Assembly: GCA_949751835.1 (NCBI GenBank)
Contig: CATKHK010000011.1
Location: forward strand, 581,490-645,489
Reading direction: 5' to 3'
Source: Blepharisma japonicum
Lineage: Eukaryota; Ciliophora; Heterotrichea; Heterotrichida; Blepharismidae
DNA length: 64,000 bases
Shown here piece by piece: positions 59,401 to 64,000 of this stretch; within the stretch, counting starts at the first letter, position 1, and every line of letters starts with the position of its first letter. The position numbers were made by a program, and so were the translations under genes. The notes under the pieces are model-generated. The model saw only the letters and a list, made by a program, of their open reading frames with translations. It had not been told where the DNA came from and ran no database searches.

Positions 59401-60245
59401 AATGCAAACCCCCTAAAAAATTATAACCACAATTACAAAAAAGACTAACAAAATTAATACATGGTTTTCTGTTTTCAGCAAAAACTTCGGCAGCCGTATT
59501 GTCATTTTTGCTGAAGAAGACACATCAATTCCTTCACTTAGACTTGCTAAATTGTTAATAATTTAGACGCATTCATTTAATCTTTCTTGATTTGCAAATA
59601 TTTTTAATTCTCTGACAATAATTTCTTCAAACCGAGGTCTTAAAACTTCTCTGCAGATCTGGAGAAGGTTTTGGACCTGAATTAAGAAATTCTATTAATT
59701 CTTTTTTCGAAAATCATTTAAAAGCCTTGTGGCTGGGTTAGAAACCCAGAAATGGATACCTCTTCTTCCTGAGTGTACCCATAAATTAGCAGTGTATCCA
59801 AATGATTCTTTTAGGGCAATATCAATTGATTTGCAAGCGACTACTAAAAATTTCTAGCAAGGCTGGTAAACTACAGCACCAGAGCACCATGCACTAACTT
59901 TGCCATAATCAGTCATCAATATCAATGACAAATTCTCTTTTGAGAGTCTCATAGCGGATTTTATTAAGAGTCTTTTTGCTTGGGAGGACTGTTTACAAAG
60001 CTTCAATATCAAATTTTTCTGGTCTCGTGAATCAACTGATCTTTAAATTCATTTGCAGAGCTGAAACTTTGATGGCGGCAATTGATATATCCCAGCAAAG
60101 TGAAAGAAAATCCTCTACTTTCAAAGTAAGTTTTGTCATAGTGTGGATCTTGTTTTTCAATCTTAACTCCTACATTGAGCCATCTACAAAGTGTGTTACA
60201 AGGAAAATAATTTTTATAGTAGTTTTCTAAAGTTTGTGGGCTCAT
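59401..60245 (-). pseudogene. DNA primase small subunit, decayed, lying inside the SEC63 relic
   Basis: It starts at an ATG (60245) with LENYYKNYFPCNTLCRWLNVG and FESRGFSFTLLGYINCRHQSF, the N-terminal pattern of eukaryotic primase small subunit. About 59960-59930 reads YETLKREFVIDID, the region of the catalytic aspartates. About 59900-59720 reads WCSGAV, then ALKESFGYTANLWV and SGRRGIHFWV, the primase nucleotide-binding signature. Frameshifts and stops (for example TAA near 59960) break it. The 3' limit is uncertain. It sits exactly between the J and Brl parts of the SEC63-like relic. Confidence 0.68.
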
Positions 60246-60490
60246 TTGCCTTCCTGCTATTAATAAATAAGGCAAATCAGGATTTTCATATTTTCATAAT
60301 TTGCTTTAACCAACTCAATTGTCAAGTTTCCATAAGATTTTGTGATGGTTATGTATTTTCCTGTTACTCAATTGCGCTCTGGGTCTTTATCAGGAGTGGT
60401 ATTTTTACTGAATTTTCTGAAAACTGAACGGATTTGTTTATCTTAAGCGCCCACTTCGATTTCTAAAATTTCATAAGGATCAAATACTTT
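60246..60490 (-). pseudogene. SEC63-like J domain, decayed
   Basis: The minus strand reads FDPYEILEIEVGA, then TAA, then DKQIRSVFRKFS, TPDKDPE, ITKSYGNLT and (after a frameshift) NYENPDLPYLLIAG. This is a J domain in which the HPD motif has become TPD, ending in the YGNPDGP-type motif typical of SEC63. The TAA and frameshift make it a pseudogene. It is followed directly by the primase relic instead of the SEC63 membrane helices. Confidence 0.68.
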
Positions 60491-61250
60491 TAATTTTACT
60501 AGACAAATCCTTTATTTTTATATCATCTTTCTCAATATCATTATCCTTTCTTATGATTCTTTTATATTTATGAACAGCCAAGGTTAAATTATCTATACTG
60601 TCATTTATAGTGTGACCATATTCAATCTCTTCAATTTCCAATAATTTTTCTTTTATAATTTCTATTTTATTTTTTACTGTTTTTGATTTTTCACGTTCTG
60701 CTAACAATTCATTGTTAAATCTTCAATAATCTCTTTTAAAAAACGTTTTCTATGAACAGATTGCAATTATTCATATTTTTAGTCAAATCCTCTGAATTAT
60801 TAATGCGTTTTTTGTATCATTTTGAATGCTTTTAAATTGTATTGCAAGGTTTTGACTTTCAGATGATTCTTCTACTATTTTATTGCTTAATCATTAAATT
60901 CTTTTCTTAATCTCTCATTTCCTATTGCTTTTGCTTCAAGTTCACTAGTTTGATCTTTAATTTTTTATAGATTGATTTTCAGTAAAGAGACTAATATTTT
61001 TCTTTTTAGCCTGCTCAAAATCAGTTTTTAATTCTTTAAATTATCCTTCAGATTAGAATTTTCTTGAGCTATTTGGCTATTTTCTTTTTCAAGTACTTTA
61101 ATTTTTTGATTTAAAGGATAAAACTCAGTCTCAGCACACAGTTTTGTATTGTGGAATATATTTATCTGCTCTATAAGTTGCATTTTATTATTTTCAAGAC
61201 TTTGGACTTCCTTTAAGAGAAACAAGAATAGAAGAGGATAAAATGAAAAC
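60491..61250 (-). pseudogene. Broken coiled-coil protein gene
   Basis: Two open pieces (61225-61028 and 60707-60491), with frame-broken DNA between them, encode heptad-like charged helix. Examples are LENNKMQLIEQINIF and NQKIKVLEKENSQIAQENSNL, and in the second piece REKSKTVKNKIEIIKEKL. Frameshifts and TAA/TAG separate them. The family cannot be named from coiled coil alone. It meets the J-domain relic at about 60490. Confidence 0.5.
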
Positions 61251-62146
61251 TAAGAAGAAGTTGAAAAATCGATTTTAACACCCATTCATCATCTAATGAG
61301 ATAAAAAATCTGAAAGAACCTCTATCTGATAATCGTAGAAATCCACTTATGACTGTTCTATAACCCTCAAACTCTTTTTATATCATCCAGACTTAATAAA
61401 TAGAGTTTGCAGTGAGAGCAATTTCCAATTTAAAACAGCCCCAATTGTAAGCCTATTCACCTAAATCTTATTGGAGCACCTTACCAAAATTGTGGTCATC
61501 ATGTTGGGAGAATCAAGATTATAGAGATCTGATGCTCAGGGTAAGAGTAATAATCTTGGAGGATTAATTTCCAGGTGGCGGAAAGACTGGTGCCTCTAGG
61601 CGTCTGACCCGGATAAACTTACTGTGTTCAAAGGAGAGTTGTAAAGCCTAAACTTCTATTATTGGGATTAACTCAGAGTAGTCATTTATTTGCTGAATCA
61701 AATTTACAAACATCTAAAGTGGTCTAAATAGGTGACTTCAACAAAGCCTATACTTTCTAGCGGAAGCTAAACGAGCATGATTTATGATAAAGTGTAAATA
61801 TGAAGATGGCAGTATATAAATTATTTGAGCAGATATATGGCTATGTCTAGTTAAGGAAAGACAAGTTTGATGCAGATGTTTTATTATGAAATCTATAAAG
61901 CAAATCATCAAGTAGCCAATATAAGAATTTTGATAGCCTAAAATTTTCCAAAGGGATGCTTGCTATTATTACTCCTTGGAGTGCTCATTTTATCTAATGC
62001 AAGTTCAAGCCCTAATCAGTTATTCATAAATTCTTTTTCATCAAAATGCAAGTTATTTATTAATATTTCTGTGTTTAGGATTATCTAGAAAATGAGATTA
62101 ATGTGCATTTTTTCATATAAATTAGCTATTTTAATAATAATTTTAG
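61251..62146. other. Intergenic; contains a GC-richer structured stretch
   Basis: This spacer of about 0.9 kb has no open frame. At about 61530-61645 the DNA is richer in G and C and can fold, for example GGTGCC-TCTA-GGCGTC at 61589-61604 and the GTAAG/CTTAC pair at 61541/61617. Words resembling a tRNA-type A box (about 61574-61588) and, more weakly, a B box (about 61625-61635) are present. It may be a small RNA gene or tRNA-derived relic. I could not fit it to any known family. Confidence 0.3.
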
Positions 62147-63898
62147 ATGAATCAAAAGAAGTGCTTCGAGCCAGACTGTAAAAATGAAGTTGAGTATGCA
62201 TGCAAATGCACCTCTCCTGAATCTTTCTTCTGTGAAGTGCATATCGAAAGGCATATTAAAAATAAAATTGCTGGTAGGGATCATTCATTTGACTCTATTT
62301 TTGCAGAGCCTAATGAAGAGACAAAACAAGCTGTTCTTAGATTTCTTATGAAAGAAGATTCAAAGTATAGGAAGTTAAAGAAATTAATTATAGATTCCTT
62401 TAATCAGCGTCTAGCTAATTTAGAAAAAGATGTAAGCCAGTACACTAGAACTTTAAATACTTTTTCAGCTAATGTAGGAAATTTGGTTTTAGAAATTTGC
62501 AAAGCTAAAAAATCGTTAAAGTCAAAACGAGGCTCAATTTCAGAGCTATTGACTTTACAGCCTGAAGAAGCTGTAAACAAAGTAAAATCGATAATCTCAG
62601 CCGAAAAGTATTGGTATAATAGTGCAAAGCTGTTTTATATATACAGTAAAGACTTAGAAAGTTTAATTGCACCTTTCGTTAATAAGAGATTTCAAGCATT
62701 TCTTAATATTATGCGCTCTAATAAAGAAAGCAGTATTGAAGCAAATAATAAAACTATAAATTTGACTAGGATTAAGTTAGCAAACATTGAGGATTCGATT
62801 TCTTTAAAAGCAAACGAGTACAGTGAAAGTTTAAAAGAGCTTCAAAATTTAATAATAAGATTCAAAACAGAGAATGAGAGTGAAGCAAGACTGCTTAATT
62901 CTAAAATAAACTCCATTATTAGTGATCTCAACAGTAAACTCAAAAAAATAGAAAGCCAATTAAATCATATAATTACTATTGATACCTTAAGACATAAAAC
63001 AGCTGAGCTCTTGAGTAGATCAAACAATCGAAAATTAGAGATGGATTTCAGAGCAACTTGCTCAGCGTACCAGAACAATTCTAGCATTTATGATCCACTG
63101 CTAGCGCAAGTTTACCAAGATTATCTTAATGCTTACCAACAAAAAACATCTCTTTATCATCTTCAAAAGAATAATCAGAGAATTGAATTAACTATTTATA
63201 ACACTGAAACTGAAACCAAAGAAGTCAAAATCTTGCAGACTCCAGAACCAATAGACAGAGGCACTTGCATAACTCAACTTCCAAATGGCAAGCTATTCTG
63301 TTTTGGTAATAAACAACTTTCTGGAATTACATTGCTATTTGATGTGAATGGTAGAGTCGAAGTGCTGCCATATGGAACTCCTTGCTTTTACTCATCATGC
63401 ATCTATTTCAACAGCAGCGTCTATTGCTTTGGAGGATTTGATAAGAATTATTCAGATTCAACTCTATCTAGTAGATTTGATTTGAATCAAAATCGATGAA
63501 TTCAATTAACTCCATTACCAAAAGCTGATTGCTCTTGCACTAGTATAATATTTAATGGGAATATTCTGATTTCTGGATTTAAAAATAAAAATCTTTGGCT
63601 ATACTCAATTGATATTGACTCTTTCTCGACAATTCCTTATGAGTTTGAAAAGAAGAAAAGAAAGATCCTGATAAATGCAGAGAGACTGTATTTGATTGAA
63701 TGCGAAAATGGATCAATCTATGAAAGCGAAATTGGAAGTGACACGAAGTGGAAAAGAATAGCAGACTCAATTATCAAATATGCTTTTCAAGTGTATTGTT
63801 CATATAACAAAGGAGGAATATGCATAGTTATTTACATCTTTTATTGATCCTTTCATTTGCAGATATTTAAGCAACTTATAAATGTTAAGGATAGTTAA
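62147..63898 (+). CDS. B-box-like finger, coiled coil and kelch-like protein
   Basis: The protein is 583 aa with TGA=Trp (TGA at 63497-63499 in NQNR-W-IQLTPLP, and a second TGA at about 63845). Residues 5-45 repeat the Cys/His finger of the TPR gene (KCFEPDCKNEVEYACKCTSPESFFCEVHIERH). Residues about 55-330 are helical, with a coiled coil at about 200-300. From about residue 350, blade-like repeats appear (CITQLPNGKLFCFG, SSCIYFNSSVYCFGG, CTSIIFNGNILISG) as in kelch-type beta-propellers. The last 25 residues do not look like a blade, so the 3' end may hide a small intron or a degenerate end. A role as a cytosolic scaffold or adaptor is inferred only. Confidence 0.82.
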
Positions 63899-64000
63899 TG
63901 CTTATAATAGATTTCGCAATTGTTACTGCATAATTATCTAATTCATCACATTCATCCTTTTAATTAAGGACAGGGAATAATATGGAATAACTTTCTGATA

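Noticed and set aside
63900-64000. Telomere or chromosome end
   Set aside because: No tandem CCCTAACA-type repeat is present at either edge; the window is internal to a chromosome.

Overview
The window looks like a macronuclear chromosome segment of a heterotrich ciliate, most likely Blepharisma. Three things support this. (1) TGA reads as tryptophan. At 3849-5123 a beta-tubulin-like gene has in-frame TGA at the conserved Trp positions near residue 21 (after GSKF), in the GAQGIWAKG motif and in NWIPNN. Across the window open frames fuse exactly at TGA, and apparent genes end only at TAA or TAG. (2) Introns are 15 or 16 nt (GT...AG). (3) The DNA is AT-rich with single, densely packed genes. 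Read with the standard code, almost every gene here looks shattered; with TGA=Trp they become long intact proteins.

Region 1 (1-15,100) is an array of minus-strand genes for about 360-372 aa cysteine-rich secreted proteins. Five are intact (2543-3628, 5241-6359, 9484-10587, 11303-12412, 13949-15067), and most have a C-terminal tail typical of a GPI-anchor signal. Decayed copies lie at 1-2075, 7058-8078 and 8610-9180 plus 10795-10888. The last copy is split in two by a duplicated 1.6 kb unit that carries an intact paralog. The divergent beta-tubulin gene sits inside the array.

Region 2 (16,139-18,016) has two plus-strand genes: a PP2C-type phosphatase with its catalytic motifs present, and a small four-helix membrane protein.

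Region 3 (18,275-52,780) is dominated by four tandem minus-strand paralogs of 2452-2481 aa. Each has a signal peptide, a 15-nt intron at one conserved position, Notch-type LNR cysteine repeats, a huge parallel beta-helix made of Pmp-like GGAI/FxxN repeats, a small cysteine-rich domain, about nine membrane helices resembling TRP/Flc-like proteins, and a cytosolic tail. A DENN-domain gene (42,955-45,346, plus strand) lies between the third and fourth copies. Relics of further copies lie at about 34,270-34,335 and 53,210-54,005.

Region 4 (54,100-64,000) holds a 5'-incomplete LamG/Cys-rich gene, a B-box-like plus TPR gene with five nearly identical 204-bp repeats, a B-box-like plus kelch-like gene, and between them a gene graveyard. 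In the graveyard a decayed SEC63 copy (J domain and Brl domain) is interrupted by a decayed DNA primase small-subunit copy, next to a broken coiled-coil gene.

The best candidate for something undescribed is the pairing of two expanded cell-surface families, the small GPI-type Cys-rich proteins and the giant LNR/beta-helix/TRP-like receptors or channels. Their function is unknown. A role in adhesion, mechanosensing or self/mating recognition is only a hypothesis. No tRNA, rRNA, CRISPR array, telomere or intact transposon was recognised.
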